Below are positions 1-5,715 of a DNA stretch of 21,869 nt, piece by piece. The notes beneath the pieces were generated by a model. It saw only the letters and a list, made by a program, of their open reading frames with translations. It searched no databases and was not told where the DNA came from. Position 1 is the stretch's first letter; each line of letters begins with the position of its first letter. The translations under genes and the position numbers were made by a program. This stretch comes from CAJMGO01 sp900557305. GTDB lineage: Bacteria > Bacillota_I > Bacilli_A > RF39 > UBA660. The DNA is taken from assembly GCA_905212975.1 (NCBI GenBank), contig CAJMGO010000013.1, positions 1 to 21,869 on the forward strand, read 5' to 3'.

Positions 1-4
1 AAAA

Positions 5-373
5 TTATATTAATCCTTTTATTTCAAGTTCTTTTTTTACTAAGTCATTTTCATTATCATTACCTAAATAGTCATCTGAAAATTCTATAAAATATAAATC
101 ATCAATGTGATAATAAGTTAAATTTTCATATCTTGCATCAGATCCATTACAATTTGATACTATTTTTTCTGCATCATATATTTTAATAACATTTTCTATA
201 TTTTTAATTAAATGTTCAAATACTATTTCAGCAAATCGAATTTTTTCATTTTTCTTATATTTAACAATCTTATACTTTCTATATTCATCATTAAAAGTTT
301 CTATTTCTAAGCATTTAGAATCAAAATAATTTTTTGATATAAATCTATAATTATAATTTTCTTTTAAATTCAT
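5..373 (-). CDS. Hypothetical protein, 122 aa
   Basis: Complete open frame with ATG start and TAA stop a few bases from the window edge. A GGGTGAT Shine-Dalgarno-like sequence lies about 8 bases before the ATG. The protein is small, acidic at its C-terminus, has no signal peptide or membrane segment, and is rich in Lys, Asn, Tyr and Ile. I do not recognise the family. Its size, soluble character and position next to other small orphan genes (a 127-aa protein and a DUF1835 protein) would fit an immunity or accessory protein, but no motif shows this. The upstream side (374-613) holds no gene, only the decayed toxin-like locus at 446-575. Confidence 0.6.
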   Translation of the reverse strand: MNLKENYNYRFISKNYFDSKCLEIETFNDEYRKYKIVKYKKNEKIRFAEIVFEHLIKNIENVIKIYDAEKIVSNCNGSDARYENLTYYHIDDLYFIEFSDDYLGNDNENDLVKKELEIKGLI

Positions 374-445
374 TATTTAATCACCCTAACTTTATAAAGT
401 ATAACATACCTTACTTTTTTTCAAATATATTCACAAATAAAAGAA

Positions 446-575
446 TTTAATTTGTTTACTTATTTTATCATTATATTAATGTTCACATTAATAAATTCAT
501 ATATAAAATAGTACTTCCAACATAGCAAAATTAAGTACTTGCATTTTTATTATATGAAAGTTTCTTTAGTAAATC
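446..575 (+). repeat. Decayed second copy of the type I toxin-like locus
   Basis: Two separate blocks match the locus at 2970-3262. Block one (446-480) matches its promoter region: TTTAA-TTTGTT-ACTT-TTTTA, then CATTATA-TA-AT, with about 7 bases missing in the spacer. Block two (505-575) matches its 3' end: TATATAAAATAGTACT, a stem AGTACTT (510-516) with AAGTACT (533-539), a T-rich tail and TAT-TGAAAGTTTCTTT. In both loci the TAG stop runs straight into the hairpin G. Between the blocks only a 10-codon frame (479-511) is left, ending Tyr-Ile-Lys-stop, where the intact copy has a 29-codon gene ending Ile-Lys-Lys-stop. I infer an internal deletion. Confidence 0.6.
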
Positions 576-613
576 TTCATTTATATTAGTTTAAACAAAT
601 CTATTGATGATAT

Positions 614-997
614 CTACCAATCTTCATTTATTTCTTCATATTCTATGCTTTCACAAACAATATATACCAAAGGATCTTGTTCACCTGTTGCAAAACATAT
701 AAGCTCTTTATTGTCTAATTTAATATACTTTATAAATGCCTTGTTTATATAATCCCACGAAAACATTTCTTTATTATTACACTTTTCAACATTATTTAAA
801 ATCATTCTCATTTTTATTTTATTAGTTTGATAAGTGTTATTCTCTCTTAATATAGGTTTACCAGACCAACAAACATCAATTAAAAGTTCTATTTTTGATT
901 TAAAAATATCATAATTAATATTAGTAATATAACTATCATGAAATTCATGATAATACTTTACAAATTCATTTAAATTTTCTTGAGTTATTTTTTTCAT
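614..997 (-). CDS. Hypothetical protein, possibly immunity-like, 127 aa
   Basis: Complete frame with ATG start; no good Shine-Dalgarno is visible and the start overlaps the last 32 bases of the broken metallophosphoesterase upstream, so translation may depend on coupling. The N-terminus has a His-Asp-Ser motif (FHDSYITNINYD, about residues 18-29) followed by a hydrophobic beta-strand-like IELLIDVCW. A similar pattern is common in small orphan proteins of Firmicutes that are often annotated as DUF or contact-toxin immunity proteins. The C-terminus is acidic (SIEYEEINEDW). No signal peptide or membrane helix. The family link is from memory of pattern only, so treat function as unknown. Confidence 0.6.
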   Translation of the reverse strand: MKKITQENLNEFVKYYHEFHDSYITNINYDIFKSKIELLIDVCWSGKPILRENNTYQTNKIKMRMILNNVEKCNNKEMFSWDYINKAFIKYIKLDNKELICFATGEQDPLVYIVCESIEYEEINEDW

Positions 998-1714
998 ATA
1001 AATTATTTTTAACCTTCTTTCTTATAAATTTATCTCTATCATATTTTAACTTTTGTCTTCTAAAGATCGTGCTTTTTCCTATTTCTAAAATCATATAATA
1101 TGTATATTCATCCCTTGTACATCCTGCACTATCAACCACTTCAATATTAGTTAATGTTTCATCACCTTCTATGTAATCTCCTAATATTCCATCAACTTCA
1201 TTTGCATTAAATGAATTATGAAGATGACCTACAAAATAAATTATACCATCATTATTATACTTTTCCACAAATCTACATTTTTTCTTAAATTTTTCTTCTC
1301 AAATGGATATATATCTTTCTCATCATTTATTAAATAATGACATAAAATATATTTTTTATTAAATACCGAATTATCATAATTGATATTAACTTCATAGTAT
1401 AAAGGACATTTTTTTATATAGCTTATTTCTTTATCAGTTAAAGATTCTTTAACACATTTATAATGTTCTTTTTCTTCATCTGTTGTTGATTTAAAATCAG
1501 TTCTAAGTAAATATATTTCACAATCTCCTAAAACCGACTTAACATTATTCCCTATTAATAAATCTATACACTCTTTTGAATTTGGACCAATATCAATTGT
1601 ATCTCCAAGACATATTATTTCATCAATATTTTTTGTTTTAATATCTTCCAATATAGATTCTAATGCTTCTAAATTACCATGTATATCTGATATAAGCGCT
1701 ATTCTCTTTTTCAT
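966..1714 (-). pseudogene. Calcineurin-like metallophosphoesterase, frameshifted
   Basis: The first frame (1714 down to 1241) starts with ATG after an AAAGGAC Shine-Dalgarno and shows the family motifs: D10-x-H12 in SDIHGN, G37-D38 in GDTIDIGP, GDCE at 63-66 (usually GN-x-D/E, so Asn is replaced by Asp) and a later His in ILCHYL. It then ends in a foreign tail, SIIMMV. The -1 frame continues the family with GHLH, the last metal-binding motif, and DSAGCTRDEYTYY. Adding one base in the A run (1261-1264 on the plus strand) would restore a continuous DLWKKYNNDGIIYFVGHLH. The protein would be an MJ0936/YfcE-type phosphodiesterase of about 245 residues. A -1 slip at an A AAAAAT heptamer (1277-1283) is a less likely alternative to real decay or sequence error. 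Confidence 0.75.
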
Positions 1715-1889
1715 AATTGTCCTTTCTAAAAATTATCAAATAATTATTCAATTTTTTATTATATTATATATCTTTTACTTTTGACTTAAAACATAATATT
1801 CAAAATAAGATTAAAAACAAGATCAAGAAAAATTAAAGTTCATTGAAATTCAATAGATATTTTCATATTAATACAAGTAACAAAGATAT

Positions 1890-2705
1890 CTAAAATTTTA
1901 TTACTTCAACATACATTATATTATTTTCAAATGATTTTTCTATTAACTTATTACTAATAAGTCTATTTATTAAATAAACATAAATCCAATCACTATATCT
2001 TACATAAGGTATAATAGGATTTACCATTAAATCTGCAACTAAAGTATATATATTTACTTTACCTAATTTTTCTAATCTTTGTAATATATCATTATCAAAA
2101 TAACCAATATCACATGATATAACCTGCCCATTTACCATAAACCTAAGTTCACTATCATCCCTAATTAATCTTAACCACTCATTACTAAAATATTCTTGCT
2201 CCCATTTTTTCAAGGAATGTTCTTTTTGCTCTAATATTTTTAATTCTTCTTCCGATATACATCCTAATGTTGTTGCTTCCCAATTAAGTTCCTCTGAATA
2301 TATTACAGTAATATTTTTATCTTTTAATATATAACATAAATATAATAATAAACAATAATCATCACAATTTAAGTGACTTGACCAAATTCTAATTTTAGAT
2401 GCCTTATTTGCATACTCTAAAAATTTATCATATTCATATTTGAAATCAAACCCATTTTCAAATAGTTTTTTACCTTCTAAATTGATATATTTTTCTAACT
2501 CATTTCTCTTTAAAACATTCATTCCATCAAGTTTACCAATACATAAACATAAAGGTAAAAAAATTTTTAAATTTTTGTTCCCACTTCTTTTTAGTAATCC
2601 TAATTCAGAATCACTAGATACTACTTCAATTACATCAAAATTTTCAGAATCAAAATCAGTAGTATTGAAAAAATTCAAATTTTCTGCATTGCATGTATCC
2701 ATCAT
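1890..2705 (-). CDS. DUF1835/DUF3658 domain protein
   Basis: I chose the ATG at 2705 because GGAG lies 5 bases before it; a TTG start 18 bases upstream is also open. The N-terminal half matches DUF1835 by pattern: VIEVVSSDSELGLLKRSG near the start, then IRIWSSHLN--DDYCLLLYLCYIL around the middle. The C-terminal half matches DUF3658: a Trp-rich helix (KKWEQEYFSNEWLRLI), a strand LRFMVNGQVISCDIGYFD and a final helical section ending in a basic/hydrophobic tail. About 271 residues, soluble. The molecular role of this pair of domains is not established. A 175-base gap with no visible gene separates it from the metallophosphoesterase downstream. Confidence 0.75.
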   Translation of the reverse strand: MMDTCNAENLNFFNTTDFDSENFDVIEVVSSDSELGLLKRSGNKNLKIFLPLCLCIGKLDGMNVLKRNELEKYINLEGKKLFENGFDFKYEYDKFLEYANKASKIRIWSSHLNCDDYCLLLYLCYILKDKNITVIYSEELNWEATTLGCISEEELKILEQKEHSLKKWEQEYFSNEWLRLIRDDSELRFMVNGQVISCDIGYFDNDILQRLEKLGKVNIYTLVADLMVNPIIPYVRYSDWIYVYLINRLISNKLIEKSFENNIMYVEVIKF

Positions 2706-2723
2706 ATTTTCTCCATCCTCCAA

Positions 2724-2975
2724 CTAATAAAATTTCATGGTAAAAAGCAAATAAAAATTCACAATATTTTTAATATACTATTCATTTTTACGTTTTTTAG
2801 ACAATTTTTGCACACTCATAGTGCTTTAATATATAAACTCGAAAAATCCGAGTATAAATCAATCTGGTGCCTAAGAGAAGAAGTACAACAACTTCTAGAG
2901 AAAAAATAGCTAGTAATAACTATTAACTAACATAAGTATAGCATGGATTATCTGATTTTGCTGCAAAAATTTAAC
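2724..2975. other. Gene-free stretch with three small hairpins
   Basis: No credible reading frame on either strand. On the plus strand there are three consecutive short stem-loops: ACTCG/CGAGT (2837-2853), AGAAGT/ACTTCT (2879-2896) and AATAG/CTATT (2905-2924), and a GCAC/GTGC pair further left (2808-2823). None is followed by a T-run, so they are not simple terminators. They lie just upstream of the promoter of the toxin-like gene. They may be a structured RNA or leftover sequence from an element; I cannot decide. Confidence 0.3.
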
Positions 2976-2983
2976 TTGTTCGC

Positions 2984-3012
2984 TTGTTTTAGTTTTACCA
3001 TTATAATATAAT
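2984..3012 (+). promoter_or_regulatory. Promoter of the small hydrophobic peptide gene
   Basis: TTGTTT at 2984-2989 and TATAAT at 3007-3012 are separated by 17 bases, a good sigma-A layout. A transcript would start near 3019 and end at the terminator at 3213-3250, giving an mRNA of about 230 nucleotides. The predicted leader carries a hairpin (GCC-AA-CTTC / GAAG-GA-GGC, 3046-3069) whose 3' arm contains the GGAGG Shine-Dalgarno, so the start site may be hidden. Confidence 0.6.
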
Positions 3013-3077
3013 TTTTATTAGGAAATACTAAACTGTTGAGTACTTGCCAACTTCTATTAGGAAGGAGGCTTGATATT

Positions 3078-3167
3078 ATGAAGAAAAAAGATTTGTTAAT
3101 CTCATTTCTAATATTAATTATCATTTTATTAATAGTCTCTCTAATGATTCTATGTATAAAAAAATAG
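3078..3167 (+). CDS. Candidate type I toxin, 29-aa hydrophobic peptide
   Basis: A perfect GGAGG (3064-3068) lies 9 bases before an ATG that opens 29 codons ending in TAG. The peptide starts with Met and three Lys plus Asp, then has about 21 residues made only of Leu, Ile, Val, Phe, Ser, Met and Cys, and ends Ile-Lys-Lys: one membrane helix with charged ends. It has its own promoter, an SD-sequestering leader hairpin, a terminator and a facing antisense promoter downstream. Leader bases 3036-3044 are perfectly complementary to 3166-3174, and 3035-3042 to 3216-3223, so the mRNA ends can pair, as in known type I toxin mRNAs (TxpA, BsrG, Fst, Ibs classes). Sequence identity to a named toxin family is not evident. 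It could instead be a small regulatory membrane peptide. Confidence 0.65.
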   Translation: MKKKDLLISFLILIIILLIVSLMILCIKK

Positions 3168-3194
3168 TACTCAATCTAACAAAAGATTAAGTAC
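3158..3194 (-). terminator. Terminator of the candidate antisense RNA
   Basis: Reading the minus strand, an 11-position stem with one mismatch (GTACTtAATCT and AGATTgAGTAC) is followed by TA and seven T. The T-run overlaps the final Lys codons and the TAG stop of the peptide gene on the other strand. Confidence 0.6.
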
Positions 3195-3212
3195 GAATCT
3201 AAATATTTAGGT

Positions 3213-3250
3213 AAATACTCAACTCGTCAAAGTTAAGTATTTCCTTTTTT
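3213..3250 (+). terminator. Terminator of the small peptide mRNA
   Basis: AAATACT (3213-3219) pairs with AGTATTT (3236-3242), and the inner AACT pairs with AGTT after one mismatch. The stem is followed by CC and seven T. The peptide's stop codon is 46 bases upstream. Confidence 0.65.
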
Positions 3251-3279
3251 TATTTTATGCAAGTTTCCTTGACATATTC

Positions 3280-3308
3280 ATAATAACATATTTTTAAGTT
3301 CTTGTCAA
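3280..3308 (-). promoter_or_regulatory. Antisense promoter facing the peptide gene
   Basis: On the minus strand, TTGACA (3303-3308) matches the -35 consensus exactly, the spacer is 17 bases, and TATTAT (3280-3285) matches five of six -10 positions. It lies between the 207-aa gene (stop at 3327) and the peptide gene, with no minus-strand coding frame downstream of it before 2705, so an RNA product is the natural reading. Confidence 0.65.
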
Positions 3309-3326
3309 AAGTGTATTTAGATATAT

Positions 3327-3950
3327 CTATTTTCTTATATATGAATTTGATGCATAATATAAACTTCTTTGTCTCATAATATCATTTTGTTCTAATTGTG
3401 CTTCTATTTCTCTGTTCAAACTAGATATACTTCTAGCATAATCAATATCAGATATTATGTGTAATATATAAGAATCGACCATTGATAATTGTTCATATCT
3501 TTCTGGTTTTTGTTCCTCATTTACTTTAGCACTTAATTGTTCTTTCGAAACTTCGCTTAATCTAGTTATTTCTTGTTTTGCATATCGTAATTCTTCAGAT
3601 GTTAATTTACTTAACATTAATTTTTCAATAGATTCATTACACATATAATCATATACTTTCATATAATCTTCTTCAGAACATTCACTTGTACCATATATTT
3701 TAAACAATCTAGCAAAAATTTTATTTCTACTATATCTACTTGCTTCTTCAAGTTCTTCGTAAGATAATTCTGATATTTTTTTAGAATCAAAGTATTCAAT
3801 TCTTTTCTTTTCAAATTCTGGTTCATAAGATAGCCATTTAATCCATTCTATATCAGGTGAAATATTACCAATTACATTCCCATGAATGATTTTAACTTTT
3901 CCACCCATTCTAGCCATTTCTTTAGCCATAATTCTATTAAAATTACTCAT
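3327..3950 (-). CDS. Hypothetical helical protein, 207 aa
   Basis: ATG start preceded by a strong AAGGGAGG Shine-Dalgarno, and a TATAAT box at 3978-3983 just upstream. The protein begins with a short basic stretch (MAKEMARMGGKVK), then two thirds of charged helical sequence (Ser-Tyr-Glu-Glu-Leu-Glu-Glu and similar), and ends in a Gln/Arg/Ser/Tyr-rich tail. No membrane segment, no signal peptide and no known catalytic motif is visible. I do not recognise the family. The upstream 300 bases are heavily structured and carry four TAGGATGA octamers, one in the place of a -35 box, so its transcription may need or be blocked by a specific regulator. Confidence 0.65.
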   Translation of the reverse strand: MSNFNRIMAKEMARMGGKVKIIHGNVIGNISPDIEWIKWLSYEPEFEKKRIEYFDSKKISELSYEELEEASRYSRNKIFARLFKIYGTSECSEEDYMKVYDYMCNESIEKLMLSKLTSEELRYAKQEITRLSEVSKEQLSAKVNEEQKPERYEQLSMVDSYILHIISDIDYARSISSLNREIEAQLEQNDIMRQRSLYYASNSYIRK

Positions 3951-3977
3951 AAACTAAACCTCCCTTAAGTACTTATT

Positions 3978-3983
3978 ATTATA
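3978..3983 (-). promoter_or_regulatory. -10 box of the 207-aa gene
   Basis: TATAAT on the minus strand, 28 bases before the ATG. At the proper -35 spacing there is no TTGACA-like sequence; instead that position (4001-4006) overlaps a TAGGATGA octamer that recurs three more times upstream. Confidence 0.4.
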
Positions 3984-4000
3984 TCATGATCTTCCCTTAA

Positions 4001-4248
4001 TAGGATGAAAATCTTATAAAAATTGAAATATTTAAAAAAGCAGGATAAGAAACTTGTACAACTATACTAAACTTTTCCTTATTTCATAAGGGTTTAGTGT
4101 TACACAAGACTAATTCCGTACTTACGAAATTCATCCTACTTTGTAGGTTGATATTAGGATTATATGAAAGTTGAGACTTATAAAATAATGGTTTTGATAT
4201 TTATAATATCATCCTATTTGGTTATTTTTTGTAAAATTTATAGGATGA
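4001..4248. repeat. Four TAGGATGA octamers in a structured intergenic region
   Basis: TAGGATGA occurs at 4001-4008 and 4241-4248, and as its complement TCATCCTA at 4131-4138 and 4209-4216. The first pair can form an outer stem (AGGATGAA / TTCATCCT) around a long stem-loop at 4053-4108 (CTTGT/ACAAG, CTAAAC/GTTTAG, CCTTA/TAAGG). The last pair sits in a perfect 10-base inverted repeat, ATCATCCTAT (4208-4217) and ATAGGATGAT (4240-4249). CCTAC/GTAGG (4134-4146) adds another small hairpin. No gene is found in the 320 bases between 3950 and 4271. The arrangement could be operator sites, a structured RNA leader or a small palindromic element. Confidence 0.5.
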
Positions 4249-4251
4249 TTT

Positions 4252-4290
4252 AAGACTAACATAATTTTGTCTATGTTAGTCTTTCTTTTT
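4252..4290 (+). terminator. Strong hairpin with T-rich tail, plus-strand orientation
   Basis: AAGACTAACATA (4252-4263) pairs perfectly over 12 bases with TATGTTAGTCTT (4272-4283), followed by TCTTTTT. No plus-strand gene lies upstream, so it would end a plus-strand transcript covering the structured TAGGATGA region, if one exists. On the minus strand the same hairpin lies at the end of the decayed gene but has no T-run. Confidence 0.45.
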
Positions 4291-4497
4291 CTAATTTATC
4301 AAATAGTTTCTTATAAATTTCTTTCCCATCTTTATCTTTAAAAATAGATAAGTCTAAAGTAATAATGCCTAATTTAAAATCATCTTTTTTTCTGCTATAT
4401 CTAATAGTTCATCTTTATTATTTTACACTTCTTTAAAGTCTTTATTTTCATTACATAATTTATATATTTTATTTAAATTATCATTCAAATCATTTTT
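4271..4497 (-). pseudogene. Decayed gene remnant
   Basis: The minus strand shows protein-like sequence broken by one in-frame TAA and one frameshift. Pieces in order: KNDLNDNLNKIYKLCNEN, then KDFKEV-stop, then NNKDELLDIAEKK, then after a frame change KDDFKLGIITLDLSIF and DKDGKEIYKKLFDKLEKERL to a TAG stop. The hydrophobic pattern and Lys/Glu-rich helices are like those of neighbouring genes, and no single frame stays open. It directly follows the 204-aa gene and was probably the last gene of that operon. The family is unknown. Confidence 0.55.
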
Positions 4498-4509
4498 AAT
4501 TTATAAACA

Positions 4510-5124
4510 TTAATTTTCATCATGATACAAATATTCATCTGGAATATCAGGATAACCACTTATATAATAATTAAATATATCATTTAGAAATTGAATACAT
4601 ATATTATATGATTTTTCTTCTATTGTATTTGTTCTATATAATTCATCAATAATATTTTTTTGTTCATAATAAAATTTTTCTAAATTACTTTTATCTACTT
4701 CTTTTATATTATTTATATTTGGAATTAATTCACTTATTTTAGTTATTTCTAAATTAATCTTAGTATCAACTAAATTTTCAATATCTTCAATATTCTCATA
4801 TAAAGATAATGCTAAAAAATATTTTGAGTAATCATCATTTATACTTCTTTCATATTGCTCTAAATAATTTTTTAATTCATATATTGAATAATTTGATATA
4901 TTATGATTATTTAATTCTATACAACACTCTGAATCTAAAACATATCCCTTTAAAGATATTTTATTTAATTTTAATGTTCTTTCTATTTGATAATCATCAT
5001 CAGATAATTCTACAAGTTCACTTGCTTGTGTAATAAACTTAAAAATTTTATTATTTATATCATCATGAATTTTATCTATTTCAACATAAGATTCTAAAAT
5101 TTTTACATTTAAATCATTATCCAT
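4510..5124 (-). CDS. Hypothetical protein, 204 aa, third gene of the hydrolase operon
   Basis: ATG start after AAAGGAG, only 3 bases downstream of the stop of the phospholipase-like gene, so the two are almost certainly co-translated from one mRNA. The protein is strongly acidic and mostly helical, with a Tyr/Asp-rich C-terminus (SGYPDIPDEYLYHDEN). No signal peptide, membrane helix or catalytic motif is visible. I do not recognise it. Its place in the operon suggests a partner or protective protein for the two upstream hydrolases. Confidence 0.65.
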   Translation of the reverse strand: MDNDLNVKILESYVEIDKIHDDINNKIFKFITQASELVELSDDDYQIERTLKLNKISLKGYVLDSECCIELNNHNISNYSIYELKNYLEQYERSINDDYSKYFLALSLYENIEDIENLVDTKINLEITKISELIPNINNIKEVDKSNLEKFYYEQKNIIDELYRTNTIEEKSYNICIQFLNDIFNYYISGYPDIPDEYLYHDEN

Positions 5125-5127
5125 AAA

Positions 5128-5715
5128 TTACTCCTTTACATTAAAATATCTAAATATATAATTTAAACAATCATTATATAAATTATTTAATTCATCTTGA
5201 TTTTCAATTGTATAATTCAAATCATTTTTTATTGAACTAATCCTATCATTATAATTAATTATATATTGTTCTAAGCTTTGTTTATCAAAGTATAAATCTT
5301 TATAATTTGGTATTTTACTTATTACATTATAATCACTAAATTTAATTAGTTGATAATGTTTCAAGAGATATTCATCATATGAGGCAAACAAATTATGTTT
5401 AAATTCTTTTGTTGTACTTATTCCTTTTAACCTATACTTTTTATAATACCAATCATTATAAAATTTGTCTGTCAATAAGTGAATAATATATCCAATTGAT
5501 ATATCATCTTTTAAATTTGGATATTTTTTTATAAATTCATCTGCATTTGCTAAATTAAATGGATATTCATCTTTATATTGGAAATGAGATAATCCATGAT
5601 CCTTATTAACAGTCAAATCAGGTAATACACTTCCTAGCATAATTGAATCATTATCTAATCTTAATTTTTTATTAATATCTTGTGCTATTTTTATATGAAT
5701 AATATGACTAGGCAT
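5128..5715 (-). CDS. Zinc-dependent phospholipase C-like protein
   Basis: ATG follows directly on the TAA stop of the upstream hydrolase gene, with GGAGGTAAATAA before it, so translation is coupled. The 195-residue protein shows the pattern of the zinc-dependent phospholipase C / S1-P1 nuclease fold (PF00882 type): H4 and H7 in SHIIH, GSVLPD with D33, H40 and H44 in the DHGLSHF segment, and GYIIHLLTD with H79 and D83 as further metal ligands. The C-terminal half is Tyr/Asn-rich and helical. There is no signal peptide, so it is likely to act inside the cell, unlike the secreted clostridial toxins of the same fold. Probable role: hydrolysis of a phosphoester, substrate unknown. Confidence 0.75.
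   Translation of the reverse strand: MPSHIIHIKIAQDINKKLRLDNDSIMLGSVLPDLTVNKDHGLSHFQYKDEYPFNLANADEFIKKYPNLKDDISIGYIIHLLTDKFYNDWYYKKYRLKGISTTKEFKHNLFASYDEYLLKHYQLIKFSDYNVISKIPNYKDLYFDKQSLEQYIINYNDRISSIKNDLNYTIENQDELNNLYNDCLNYIFRYFNVKE

Larger units (their letters stand above)
3157..3273 (-). ncRNA. Candidate antitoxin antisense RNA, about 115 nt
   Basis: A near-perfect minus-strand promoter at 3280-3308 would start a transcript at about 3273. It would run through a first stem-loop (AAATACTTAACT ... AGTTGAGTATTT, the complement of the mRNA terminator) and end at a second hairpin (GTACT-AATCT / AGATT-AGTAC, 3167-3194) followed by seven T, which are the complement of the Lys codons at the peptide's end. 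The RNA would be fully complementary to the 3' untranslated region and last codons of the 29-aa gene mRNA. This is the 3'-overlap geometry of the txpA/RatA and bsrG/SR4 pairs. The boundaries are predicted from sequence only. Confidence 0.55.

Noticed and set aside
1277..1283. A AAAAAT as a programmed frameshift site
   Set aside because: The frame logic fits, but no stimulatory structure is clear and a single missing base in the nearby A run explains the break more simply; kept only as an alternative.
2440..2727. Plus-strand open frame opposite the DUF1835 gene
   Set aside because: It lies wholly antisense to a well-supported gene, has no Shine-Dalgarno and its Phe/Ser-rich product is the usual shadow of Lys/Glu-rich coding.
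3023..3242. Repeated AGTACT-type hairpins as a possible CRISPR array
   Set aside because: Copies differ in sequence and spacing, each pairs internally and two act as terminators; no cas gene is present.
4809..5033. Plus-strand frame with a hydrophobic Leu/Ile/His-rich product
   Set aside because: Opposite the 204-aa gene, no Shine-Dalgarno and no promoter, in contrast to the real small peptide gene at 3078.
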